From: Caviibacter abscessus
GTDB lineage: Bacteria > Fusobacteriota > Fusobacteriia > Fusobacteriales > Leptotrichiaceae
Length of the DNA stretch: 64,000 bases
Reading direction: 5' to 3'
Assembly (NCBI RefSeq): GCF_001517835.1
Contig: NZ_LOQG01000036.1
Location: 1 to 64,000, forward strand
Positions within the stretch are counted from its first letter, which is position 1; each line of letters opens with the position of its first letter. The translations under genes and the position numbers were made by a program. Below the pieces are notes generated by a model. The model saw only the letters and a list, made by a program, of their open reading frames with translations. It had not been told where the DNA came from and did no database searches. Positions 55,366 through 63,316 of this stretch are shown piece after piece.

Positions 55366-57570
55366 CTACTCTTCCTTTCCGCTTTCGCAAGTAACTTGTT
55401 CTGTTTTACCTACTTGTTTCATACTCAAGCTAAATTTACCATCTTGATCTAGGTTTATTACTTTAACAGTTACTATTTGACCTTCTTTTAATTCATCTTC
55501 TACATTTTTTACTCTTTTTTCACTTATTTCAGAAATATGTAAAAGCCCTTCTTTTCCTGGAACTATTTCTACAAAAGCCCCAAATTTAGCTAATTTAACT
55601 ACCTTACCTATGTATTCTTTACCTAATTCCACTATAAGTGTATATTGATTTACTAACTCCAAGGCTCTTTGCATCATATCTGCATCTTTTCCAAATATAC
55701 TTACTCTTCCATCATCTTCTATATCTATTGAAACTTGAGTTTCTTCTATTATAGATTTAATAACTTTTCCAGCAGGTCCTATTAATCCTGCTATTGTAGA
55801 AGGATCTATTCTAAGATTAATAATTTTAGGTGCATTTTCTGATAAATAAGGTCTTGGTTCAGCTATTTCTTTTTCCATTATATCAATAATTTCAAATCTT
55901 GCTTTATGTGCTTGATTTAAGGCTATTCTCATAATTTCTTCAGTTATACCTTCTATTTTTATATCCATTTGTATAGCTGTTATTCCTTGTTTTGTACCTG
56001 CAACTTTAAAGTCCATATCTCCTAAATGATCTTCAAGTCCTTGTATATCTGTTAAAACTGTATATTCATCTTTTTCTTTAATAAGTCCCATTGCTATTCC
56101 AGCAACTGTTCCCTTTATAGGAACACCAGCAGCCATAAGTGCTAGAGAACCACCACAAATTGATGCTTGTGATGATGAACCATTTGATTCAGTTATGTCT
56201 GATACTACCCTTACAGTATATGGAAAATCATCTTCACTTGGCATAACTGCTTTTAATGCTCTTTCAGCTAAGTTTCCATGTCCTAATTCTCTTCTTCCAG
56301 GAGCTTTCATAAATCCAGCTTCTCCAACAGAAAATGGAGGGAAATTATAATGTAAGAAGAATTTCTTTCTCTTTTCATCTTCCATACCATCTACAATTTG
56401 CTCATCTTCTTTAGAACCTAAAGTTACCGTAGAAAGAGATTGTGTTTCTCCTCTAGTAAATAAAGCTGAACCATGAGGCATATCCAGCACATCTACTTTT
56501 GCATTTATTGGTCTTATTTGTTCTATACTTCTTCCATCTGGTCTATATTTTTCAAATATTATTAATTCTCTCACAATTTTCTTTTCTAAATCGTGGTAAT
56601 AAGTTTTAAATTCTTTTTCAAATGCTTTGATACTTTTTTGATTATTATTTAATAATTTATCAATAACATCATTTATATCTTTTTCTTTTAATTCTTTTTC
56701 TGCAAGTTCTCTTGCAACTTTTTCCAAGAATATTTCAAGAAGCTTTTCTTCCAAATCATCAATAGCATCTTGTTTTGCTTGCTTACCGGGAACTAAAATA
56801 GCATCCTTTAATTCTTTTTCATAGCTATTTAAAAATTCTTTTACTTTATCATCTATTTGAGGAACTTCAAACTCGTATTTTTGTATTGAAAGTTCTTTTA
56901 TTATATCTTCTTGTTGGCCACATATTGCCTTAATATTTTCGTGTCCAAATAAAATAGCTCCAAGCATTTGTTCTTCACTAACTTCATTAGACCAAGCTTC
57001 AACCATTGTTATAGCTTCCTTTGTTCCTGCAACAGATAAATAAATTTTACTATTTTCCTGTTGTTCTTTTGTTGGATTTAAAACATATTCTCCATCAACA
57101 TATCCAACAGTTACTCCTGCAACAGGTCCATTAAATGGTATATCTGATAATGATAAAGCCATTGAAGCACCTAAAGTTGCAAGATTTTCAGGCATGTTAA
57201 TCCCGTCAAATGAAACAACATTTAAAACAATATGTACAGCATTTAAAAATCCTTCTGGAAATAAAGGTCTTATTGGTCTATCAACAAGTCTTGAAATAAG
57301 TATTTCTTCTGTTGAAGGTTTTGATTCTCTTTTAATAAATCCACCAGGAAATTTACCTGAAGCATAAAATTTTTCAATATAATCTACTGTTAAAGGAAAA
57401 AAATCTTGTCCTTCTTTTACATCTTTTGATCTTGTAGCTGTAACAAGTAATGTAGTCTTACCACAAGTTATCATAACAGAACCTGATGCCTGTCTTGCAA
57501 CTTTGCCGGTATTAATTTTTACAATACTGTCGCCCATTCTAATTTCATAATTTTTTTCGTTTTCAAACAT
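55366..57570 (-). CDS. pnp: Polyribonucleotide nucleotidyltransferase (PNPase)
   Basis: A 3'-5' phosphorolytic exonuclease of mRNA decay. 734 residues. Two RNase PH domains ([20 protein letters not shown]; and [20 protein letters not shown]), then a KH domain ([19 protein letters not shown]) and an S1 domain ([26 protein letters not shown]). Catalytic region [19 protein letters not shown] is intact. It heads a seven-gene operon (pnp, pgsA, Ca-ATPase, SEL1 lipoprotein, carboxypeptidase, lgt, TPR). A long leader inverted repeat precedes it. Confidence 0.97.
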   Translation of the reverse strand: MFENEKNYEIRMGDSIVKINTGKVARQASGSVMITCGKTTLLVTATRSKDVKEGQDFFPLTVDYIEKFYASGKFPGGFIKRESKPSTEEILISRLVDRPIRPLFPEGFLNAVHIVLNVVSFDGINMPENLATLGASMALSLSDIPFNGPVAGVTVGYVDGEYVLNPTKEQQENSKIYLSVAGTKEAITMVEAWSNEVSEEQMLGAILFGHENIKAICGQQEDIIKELSIQKYEFEVPQIDDKVKEFLNSYEKELKDAILVPGKQAKQDAIDDLEEKLLEIFLEKVARELAEKELKEKDINDVIDKLLNNNQKSIKAFEKEFKTYYHDLEKKIVRELIIFEKYRPDGRSIEQIRPINAKVDVLDMPHGSALFTRGETQSLSTVTLGSKEDEQIVDGMEDEKRKKFFLHYNFPPFSVGEAGFMKAPGRRELGHGNLAERALKAVMPSEDDFPYTVRVVSDITESNGSSSQASICGGSLALMAAGVPIKGTVAGIAMGLIKEKDEYTVLTDIQGLEDHLGDMDFKVAGTKQGITAIQMDIKIEGITEEIMRIALNQAHKARFEIIDIMEKEIAEPRPYLSENAPKIINLRIDPSTIAGLIGPAGKVIKSIIEETQVSIDIEDDGRVSIFGKDADMMQRALELVNQYTLIVELGKEYIGKVVKLAKFGAFVEIVPGKEGLLHISEISEKRVKNVEDELKEGQIVTVKVINLDQDGKFSLSMKQVGKTEQVTCESGKEE

Positions 57571-57587
57571 TATATCCTCCTAAAATT

Positions 57588-57663
57588 AATGAAATGTGAG
57601 CAAATAACATTACAAGCTTTTTTATAAAAAACTTCTAAAATTACTTACTACAAACATTTCATT
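57588..57663 (-). promoter_or_regulatory. pnp leader inverted repeat
   Basis: AATGAAATGT at 57588-57597 is a perfect complement of ACATTTCATT at 57654-57663, so the leader RNA can fold into a 10-bp stem closing about 56 bases. In the RNA the stem lies between the predicted start site and the ribosome site. E. coli pnp autoregulates through an RNase III-cut leader hairpin, so a similar control is possible here. Confidence 0.55.
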
Positions 57664-57672
57664 TTTTATATT

Positions 57673-57701
57673 ATTTTATCATATTTTAAAGGTATTTACA
57701 A
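57673..57701 (-). promoter_or_regulatory. Promoter of the pnp operon
   Basis: On the minus strand TTGTAA, 17 bases, TAAAAT. The predicted start site is just upstream of the outer arm of the leader repeat. Confidence 0.6.
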
Positions 57702-57726
57702 ATTTAACAAATGCATTTATTTTAAT

Positions 57727-57758
57727 AAAAAAACAGTAAACCCTTTTTGATTTACTGA
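57727..57758 (-). terminator. Terminator after the 57762-58381 genes
   Basis: On the minus strand CAGTAAA pairs with TTTACTG around a ten-base loop, followed by TTTTTTTAT. Confidence 0.8.
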
Positions 57759-57761
57759 ATT

Positions 57762-58052
57762 TTATCTAAATATAATTTTAAATAATTGAATGATTATAAT
57801 CATCATTCCTATAAAAAATATAACCCATGCTGACTTATAATTTTTAGATGCTACTGCATCTTTAATCATTAAAATCCAACTTACAAAACACATCACAAAA
57901 CTTATAAACATCAATAGCAATCCTATTGGCATAAATATTTTAAAAAACTGATTTGGGTAAACTACTCCAGAAAAAACAATTAGTAAAAGTATTGCTAATC
58001 CAATTACTCCTATAAAAATAGATATTTTAAATAATTTTTTACTATACATCAT
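57762..58052 (-). CDS. Small three-helix membrane protein, unrecognised
   Basis: 96 residues with three hydrophobic stretches (ISIFIGVIGLAILLLIVFS, FFKIFMPIGLLLMFISFVMC, WVIFFIGMMIIIIQLFKIIF). No motif of a known family. It overlaps the 58049 gene by four bases, so they are co-translated. Lies just upstream of the pnp promoter on the same strand. Confidence 0.65.
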   Translation of the reverse strand: MMYSKKLFKISIFIGVIGLAILLLIVFSGVVYPNQFFKIFMPIGLLLMFISFVMCFVSWILMIKDAVASKNYKSAWVIFFIGMMIIIIQLFKIIFR

Positions 58053-58381
58053 ATTCTCCTTTTTAATTGTTGAAGTTTAAGACTTATTAATTTTTGAACT
58101 ACTTCATCAGAAAGAGACCATTTTCTTTTTGTCATTTCATAATAGTACTTAGCTATCATCTCTTGCGTTTTATCAATTGTAATGGTATCAAGATTTTTAA
58201 AGTTAAAAAAAATAAATTTATTAATAGCTTTTTCTTCTTGCATTTGCACTCTATTTTTAATTAGAACAGTTTCATAAGTTTCTAAATTTGTCTTAGTACA
58301 TAAGTCATCAATTACATTCATTATCCAAGATAATTCTGTTAATACTTCCTCTTTAAACTCTTCTTTTACCATTCCTGCCAT
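58049..58381 (-). CDS. Small helical cytosolic protein, unrecognised
   Basis: 110 residues, mostly charged helices (KEEFKEEVLTELSWIMNVID, YETVLIKNRVQMQEEKAIN, KTQEMIAKYYYEMTKRKW). No known motif. Start ATG at 58381; AGGAG lies rather far upstream (about 13 bases), so the second ATG (58372) is possible. It precedes the membrane gene and follows the ABC-F remnant by 23 bases. Confidence 0.6.
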   Translation of the reverse strand: MAGMVKEEFKEEVLTELSWIMNVIDDLCTKTNLETYETVLIKNRVQMQEEKAINKFIFFNFKNLDTITIDKTQEMIAKYYYEMTKRKWSLSDEVVQKLISLKLQQLKRRI

Positions 58382-58404
58382 TGTAATTTTCTTCTCCTTT
58401 CACT

Positions 58405-59841
58405 TTATTTTAACTCTATTACTTTATTAGCTATATCTTTAACAAATTTTCTATCATGTTCTACAAATATTAAAGTTGGATTTACCTCTTTTATAATTTC
58501 TTCAATCTGTATTCTTGAAATTACATCTATATAATTAAGTGATTCGTCCCAAATAAATAAATGAGCAGGTTTTGCTAAACTTATTGCAATTAATACTTTC
58601 TTTTTTTGTCCATCACTATAATTTTGCATTTCCACTTCAAATAGTTCTCTTGAAAAATCTAATTTTCTAAGAATTGTCTTACACAAAGTTTCATCAACAT
58701 TTTGTTTTGAATGTAGCTATTTAAACTCCCAGTTAAATCAGATGTATCTTGAGGTATATATGATATTTTCAAATTACTTGCTAATTTTATCTCTCCTGTA
58801 TAATTACAATTTAGTCCTAATAATATTTTAATTAATGTTGATTTTCCGCTTCCATTTTGACCATATATTGCTACCCTATCGCCTCGTTTTATTTCAAAAC
58901 TCACATTATTTAATACCTGTTTTTCTCCATAATATGCCAACAAGCTATTTACTGATACTAACTCATTTTTGTGATAATGTAGTGAATTTAATATTAAAGT
59001 TTCTTTTGTTTCAATATCCTTTAATAAATTTTGTTTTTCTTCTATCGCCTTATTTTGTCTATTTTCTAAATTCTTTGACCTTTTCATCATTTTAGCTGAC
59101 TGATGTCCGATATACCCTTTATCAGATCTTAAACCTGATATAGTTACTCCATTTTTTGTTTTTTCAATTTTATCAGGCCAAACTTTACTTTGTCTTGCAG
59201 ATTCTTTTAACCTTTTAATTTATCATTTTTACTAATTTCAAATTGATCTTTTCTCATTTTATTTTCATACCAAGATGTAAAATTACCTGTTTGAACATCA
59301 ATAGAATTTCTGTTAATTGAAATAATATGATTTATACACCCATCTAAAAAATCTCTGTCATGAGAAATAAGTAAAAAACCTTTCTTATTTTTCAAATATT
59401 CACTTACAATTTTTCTGCCAGCCATATCTAAATGATTTGTAGGTTCATCAATAAGTAAAAATCCATTTTCTTTAGTAAATAAAATTGCCAAAAGAACTTT
59501 TGTTTGTTTTCCTTTTGATAAAATTCTAAATTCTCTATAAATAATATCTTCCTCTAGATTTAATAAATTAAGCTCTTTAAATAATTTCCACTCTTGTTCA
59601 TATGATGTTAATTCCTGAAACAATTCTATACCCAATTTTGAATTATCAGTTATATTTGGTGGAAATTTAATAAAATCTACACTTTTATTTATTTTTCCAT
59701 TATAAACTTCTTCATTTAAAAGTAATTTAGAATAGTGTTGATTTTCCAATTAGTATCAAAATAAAATGATACGTTATCAAATATAGGATTTATATATCCA
59801 TAATATGAAAAGCTTAGGTTTTCAATTTTAATCAAAGAGAT
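58405..59841 (-). pseudogene. Decayed ABC-F ribosome-protection ATPase gene (Lsa/Vml-like)
   Basis: Pieces in three frames rebuild one ABC-F protein. The order is SLIKIENLSFSYYGY, then LLLNEEVYNGKI..ILSKGKQTKVLL..LLIDEPTNHLDM..LISHDRDFLD, then SGLRSDKGYIGHQSAKMMKR, then RVAIYGQNGSGKSTLIKILL (Walker A of domain 2), then NYSDGQKKKVLIA..VEHDRKFVKDI. Lesions: the start is ATC at 59841 after AAGGATG. The first Walker A is deleted with a frameshift near 59745 (DTNW runs straight into the -KST- region). Another shift occurs at about 59213 and a third near 58706. The gene is dead, but its similarity is to antibiotic-resistance ABC-F proteins. Confidence 0.88.
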
Positions 59842-59900
59842 AAAATCACATCCTTATTTTATATTATACCATATTCTTTTGTATTTTATCTCTAAATTTT

Positions 59901-59916
59901 CATGGTAAAGACCATG
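59901..59916. promoter_or_regulatory. Palindrome CATGGT-AAAG-ACCATG upstream of the NUDIX-uppS-cdsA-CheA-like operon
   Basis: A perfect 6-bp inverted repeat with a four-base centre overlaps the -35 position of the promoter at 59923-59931. It is followed by seven T. It could be an operator or a weak terminator; since no gene on the plus strand ends upstream, operator is favoured. Confidence 0.45.
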
Positions 59917-59922
59917 TTTTTT

Positions 59923-59931
59923 TGATATAAT
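59923..59931 (+). promoter_or_regulatory. Extended -10 promoter of the plus-strand operon
   Basis: TGATATAAT is a perfect extended -10; AAGGGGAG follows, and a TTG start at 59955. No good -35. Confidence 0.65.
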
Positions 59932-59954
59932 TCATATTAAAAGGGGAGATAAAA

Positions 59955-60392
59955 TTGGATATTAATTTTAAATTTAATGATATAACTTTAAATGTCAGAG
60001 TTGCCGGTATTTATATAAAGAATAATAAAGTGCTATTTAATAGACATAAAGACTCTACTTTTTATAACTTACCCGGAGGAAGAATAAAACTTGGTGAATC
60101 AAGTAGTAACGCTTTGATAAGAGAATATTTTGAAGAAACAAATGAACATATTGAAATAATATCAAAACCATATATTTTAGAAAACTTTTTTTCAAGAAAT
60201 GGAAATAATTATCACGAATATCTTTTTTTATACATTATAAATATTAAAAGTCTGAAAAATTTAGATAACTATAGTCAAGATAATCAAATTTTTAATATGT
60301 TTACAAAAGAAGAAATAATAAAATTAGATATTAGACCCTTAGAAGTTAAAAATTATTTAATATCTCTTCTTTCGGAGGAAAATAATGGATAA
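59955..60392 (+). CDS. NUDIX-family hydrolase
   Basis: 145 residues. NUDIX box GGRIKLGESSSNALIREYFE followed by ETNEHIE (Gx5Ex7REUxEE), with Asn where Gly is usual after the EE-T. Before it, GIYIKNNKVLFNRHKDSTFYNLP is the usual approach strand. Substrate unknown. Start: TTG at 59955, with AAGGGGAG six bases upstream; no ATG fits. It overlaps uppS by eight bases, so translation is coupled. Confidence 0.82.
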   Translation: MDINFKFNDITLNVRVAGIYIKNNKVLFNRHKDSTFYNLPGGRIKLGESSSNALIREYFEETNEHIEIISKPYILENFFSRNGNNYHEYLFLYIINIKSLKNLDNYSQDNQIFNMFTKEEIIKLDIRPLEVKNYLISLLSEENNG

Positions 60393-61077
60393 TATACCAA
60401 AGCACATCGCTATTATTATGGACGGAAATGGTCGTTGGGGAAAACAGTATAACGGTAGTAGAAGTTATGGGCATAAAATTGGAGCACAAGTTTTAGAAAA
60501 TACAATAAAAGATTGTCTTGAATTAGGAATATCTTATCTTTCAGTCTATGCTTTCTCAACAGAAAATTGGAAAAGGTCATCAATAGAAGTATCAACTATA
60601 TTAAAACTATTTTATTCATATCTGGAAAATAAAAAAAATGATCTAATGGATAAAAATGTAAAATTAGTTGTTTCAGGTTCTACAAATATGATTCCTGATA
60701 AATTATTAAATAAAATAAATGAAACTTGCGAGTATTTAAAAAACAACAAAAAAATGGTTTTTAATATTTGCTTTAATTATGGTGGAAGACAAGAAATTAT
60801 AGAGGCAATAAATAAGATAATAAAGGATAAAAAAGAATTTATTGATACTTATGAATTTCAAAATTATCTTTATTCTCCTAAAATTCCTGATCCTGATTTA
60901 GTTATTAGAACAGGCGGAGAAACTAGAATAAGTAATTTTTTACTTTGGCAAATCTCATATAGTGAACTATATTTCACTGATGTATTGTGGCCTGATTTTA
61001 ATAAAGATGAACTAAAAAAGGCAATAGAATATTACTCAAAAAAAGATAGAAGATATGGAGGATTAAATGTTAAATAG
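60385..61077 (+). CDS. uppS: Undecaprenyl diphosphate synthase
   Basis: Makes the C55 lipid carrier for peptidoglycan from FPP and IPP. 230 residues. Catalytic Asp D13 in IIMDGNGRWGKQ, YAFSTENWKR, then NICFNYGGRQEI and the C-terminal RTGGETRISNFLLWQISYSE (usually RTSGE). Overlaps the NUDIX gene by eight bases and cdsA by 11, a frequent uppS-cdsA pairing. Confidence 0.96.
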   Translation: MDNIPKHIAIIMDGNGRWGKQYNGSRSYGHKIGAQVLENTIKDCLELGISYLSVYAFSTENWKRSSIEVSTILKLFYSYLENKKNDLMDKNVKLVVSGSTNMIPDKLLNKINETCEYLKNNKKMVFNICFNYGGRQEIIEAINKIIKDKKEFIDTYEFQNYLYSPKIPDPDLVIRTGGETRISNFLLWQISYSELYFTDVLWPDFNKDELKKAIEYYSKKDRRYGGLNVK

Positions 61078-61900
61078 AACTTTTTTATTTATTTTTATAC
61101 CATTTTTAATATATAGTTTTTTAAGTACAAATATATCAATTTTAATATTTACCGAAGTTATTATAGTTTTTTCGTTATTTGAATTATACGAGATGTTTAA
61201 AAGAAAATCCATTGCAGTATATGATTATTACGGTATACTTGTAGGATTTTTAATTCCTATATTTGTTTATTATAGAAAAAATCCGGTGCTACTTTTAATA
61301 TTTTCCGCTTTAATATTAGCGGTTCTTCAAATAAGTACAAATAAAATAGAAAAAGCTATTGAGAAATTATCTTTTACTTTTTTTGGTATTTTATACATAG
61401 CCTTTTCTTTTACTTACACAATTAAAATTAAACAATTAGAAAATGGTGGAGCACTACTTCTTTTTGTATTTTGCTTAATATGGGTTTGTGATACATTCGC
61501 ATATATTTTCGGTATGACACTTGGAAAACATAAATTTTCAAGAATATCTCCTAATAAATCAATAGAAGGTCTTTTAGGTGGTTTTCTGGGAACTTTATTA
61601 CTTTGTTTTAGTTATGAACACATCCTTTATTACGCTTCAATATTAATTTCTAAAATAATAAATACACCTGTGCTAAAAGTTAAAATCTTTGATTCAAAAT
61701 ATGAAATGATAATATTTGCTTTTATAGTTACTGCTTTAGCAGTTCTAGGTGATCTATTTGAATCAAAATTAAAAAGAGAATTTGGTATAAAAGACAGTGG
61801 TAAAATTTTATTAGGGCATGGTGGTTTTTTAGATAGATTTGACAGTGCTTTATTTGTTCTACCTTTTGCTTTTTATATTTTTAAACTCTTTGTAAATTAG
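61067..61900 (+). CDS. cdsA: Phosphatidate cytidylyltransferase
   Basis: Makes CDP-diacylglycerol from phosphatidate and CTP in the inner membrane. 277 residues, about eight membrane segments. Signature near the C-terminus: DLFESKLKREFGIKDSGKIL then GHGGFLDRFDS, and SPNKSIEGLLGGFLGT earlier. It supplies pgsA at 54782. The next gene starts nine bases after its stop, with an AGGTGA ribosome site overlapping it. Confidence 0.95.
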   Translation: MLNRTFLFIFIPFLIYSFLSTNISILIFTEVIIVFSLFELYEMFKRKSIAVYDYYGILVGFLIPIFVYYRKNPVLLLIFSALILAVLQISTNKIEKAIEKLSFTFFGILYIAFSFTYTIKIKQLENGGALLLFVFCLIWVCDTFAYIFGMTLGKHKFSRISPNKSIEGLLGGFLGTLLLCFSYEHILYYASILISKIINTPVLKVKIFDSKYEMIIFAFIVTALAVLGDLFESKLKREFGIKDSGKILLGHGGFLDRFDSALFVLPFAFYIFKLFVN

Positions 61901-61909
61901 GTGAAATAA

Positions 61910-63316
61910 ATGAATTATAAAATAAAGATATTTTTAAAAAAAGATATTGATTTATCTAATAATAAAGTAATGGAATTTATTGATACATTTAATGAAAAGT
62001 TTGATGTTTTAGATGAAAATTTCATATTTTATGAAAACAATTCTATTGAATACTACAATGAGTTAAAACTTAACTGTTATTTAAATTATCATATAAATGC
62101 AAAAAATCAAAAAGATATATCCCTTTTTTTAGAGACATATAACTTTATAGATAAATTTAATATTACTGTTGAAAACAATTTGAAAAATAACGAAGATATT
62201 GTTATAAACACAAAACAAATTGATAAATTAGTAAACAGTATAGATAAATTGTTTTTTATAAGAAAAGAATTTCAAGAAATGACAAAATATTTAGATGAAG
62301 AAAAAAAAGAAAAATACTCTAAATTATTAAAAGAGCTTTCTCTAACTAAATATTTTTTAAAAAAGGAAACTGTAAATCTTAGAATTGTTGACTTAGAAGA
62401 ACAATTAAATAAAATGGATAAAACATTAAAAGAATACGGTCAATTATTTGGTTTAGATTTAAAATTAAATTTTAAAATTGTTGATTTAAAACTTGATAAA
62501 ATCCTATTTTTCAACATAAAATCAGCATTAATAGATGTGATTTATAATATAATTTTAGCTGAAGTTGACAGAAAAAATATTGAACTTAATTACTCTAAAA
62601 ATAATGTATTTAACATATATTTACTATTAAAGCAAGAATTTAATCAATTAAAAATAGAAATAAGTGCTCATAATCATAAATTAAATTACAATAAAATAAT
62701 AGAAAGATTTTTGGAACAAAAAATTATTGAAGAAAGTAATGTTTATTCAAAAAATGAAATATACAATATGATGTTTACAAATGATTTTTTAGCTTCTTCT
62801 AAAGATTACGAAATAAAAGAAAGAGAACTAGCTCTTCTTAATTTTTATAACACTTCTAAAAATTTAAACGGTAAAATGTATATAAGACGCAACGAAAATG
62901 ATGAAATTACATATGTTGCCAAAATACCGTTACAATTTTTAATACTTAATGCAACTATTGTTAAAATTAAAGAAAACTATTATGCTATTGAAACAAAGTG
63001 TATAGAAGATATTTCAGACTTTTTTATAACTAATACTTTTACAACTAACAATTTTATGTATTATAAAAATAAAGAAGCTGAACTTCCAATTATTAATATG
63101 TACAATGAAGCTATAAAAGCACTTACTGTTGTTATAAAAAATCAAAGACATGTATTTTTAACAGATGATCTTTTGTATCAAGAACAAATATTTGTTAGAC
63201 CTCTTCAAGTTGATTCAAACATGTACATAGGAGATTGTCTTTTAAAGGATAATAAAAGAGCATATATCATAGATTTTAATAAATATTTACAAAAAGGTGT
63301 AAAATATGAAAACTAA
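61910..63316 (+). CDS. Degenerate CheA-like protein without P1 (pseudokinase)
   Basis: 468 residues with the CheA order minus P1. Residues 1-90 resemble a P2 domain (YKIKIFLKKDIDLSNNKVME). Residues 97-182 resemble the P3 dimerisation helices: TKQIDKLVNSIDKLFFIRKE corresponds to the RVDVEKLDKLMNLVGELV region, and VNLRIVDLEEQLNKMDKTLK to MKVRMVP..F.R. Residues 183-340 follow the P4 kinase fold, and 345-460 the P5/CheW-like domain (NYYAIETKCIEDI; LTDDLLYQEQIFVRPL; GDCLLKDN). The N-box keeps only N213 in ALIDVIYNIILAE. The G1 DDG is ISAHNHKLN, and the G2 GRGVGMDVV is ERELALLNFY. ATP binding is therefore probably lost. Inference from pattern alignment by eye. Confidence 0.72.
   Translation: MNYKIKIFLKKDIDLSNNKVMEFIDTFNEKFDVLDENFIFYENNSIEYYNELKLNCYLNYHINAKNQKDISLFLETYNFIDKFNITVENNLKNNEDIVINTKQIDKLVNSIDKLFFIRKEFQEMTKYLDEEKKEKYSKLLKELSLTKYFLKKETVNLRIVDLEEQLNKMDKTLKEYGQLFGLDLKLNFKIVDLKLDKILFFNIKSALIDVIYNIILAEVDRKNIELNYSKNNVFNIYLLLKQEFNQLKIEISAHNHKLNYNKIIERFLEQKIIEESNVYSKNEIYNMMFTNDFLASSKDYEIKERELALLNFYNTSKNLNGKMYIRRNENDEITYVAKIPLQFLILNATIVKIKENYYAIETKCIEDISDFFITNTFTTNNFMYYKNKEAELPIINMYNEAIKALTVVIKNQRHVFLTDDLLYQEQIFVRPLQVDSNMYIGDCLLKDNKRAYIIDFNKYLQKGVKYEN

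Noticed and set aside
58405-59841. Programmed frameshifting in the ABC-F gene
   Set aside because: Lesions include a deleted Walker A and a lost ATG; one frameshift signal cannot restore the protein.
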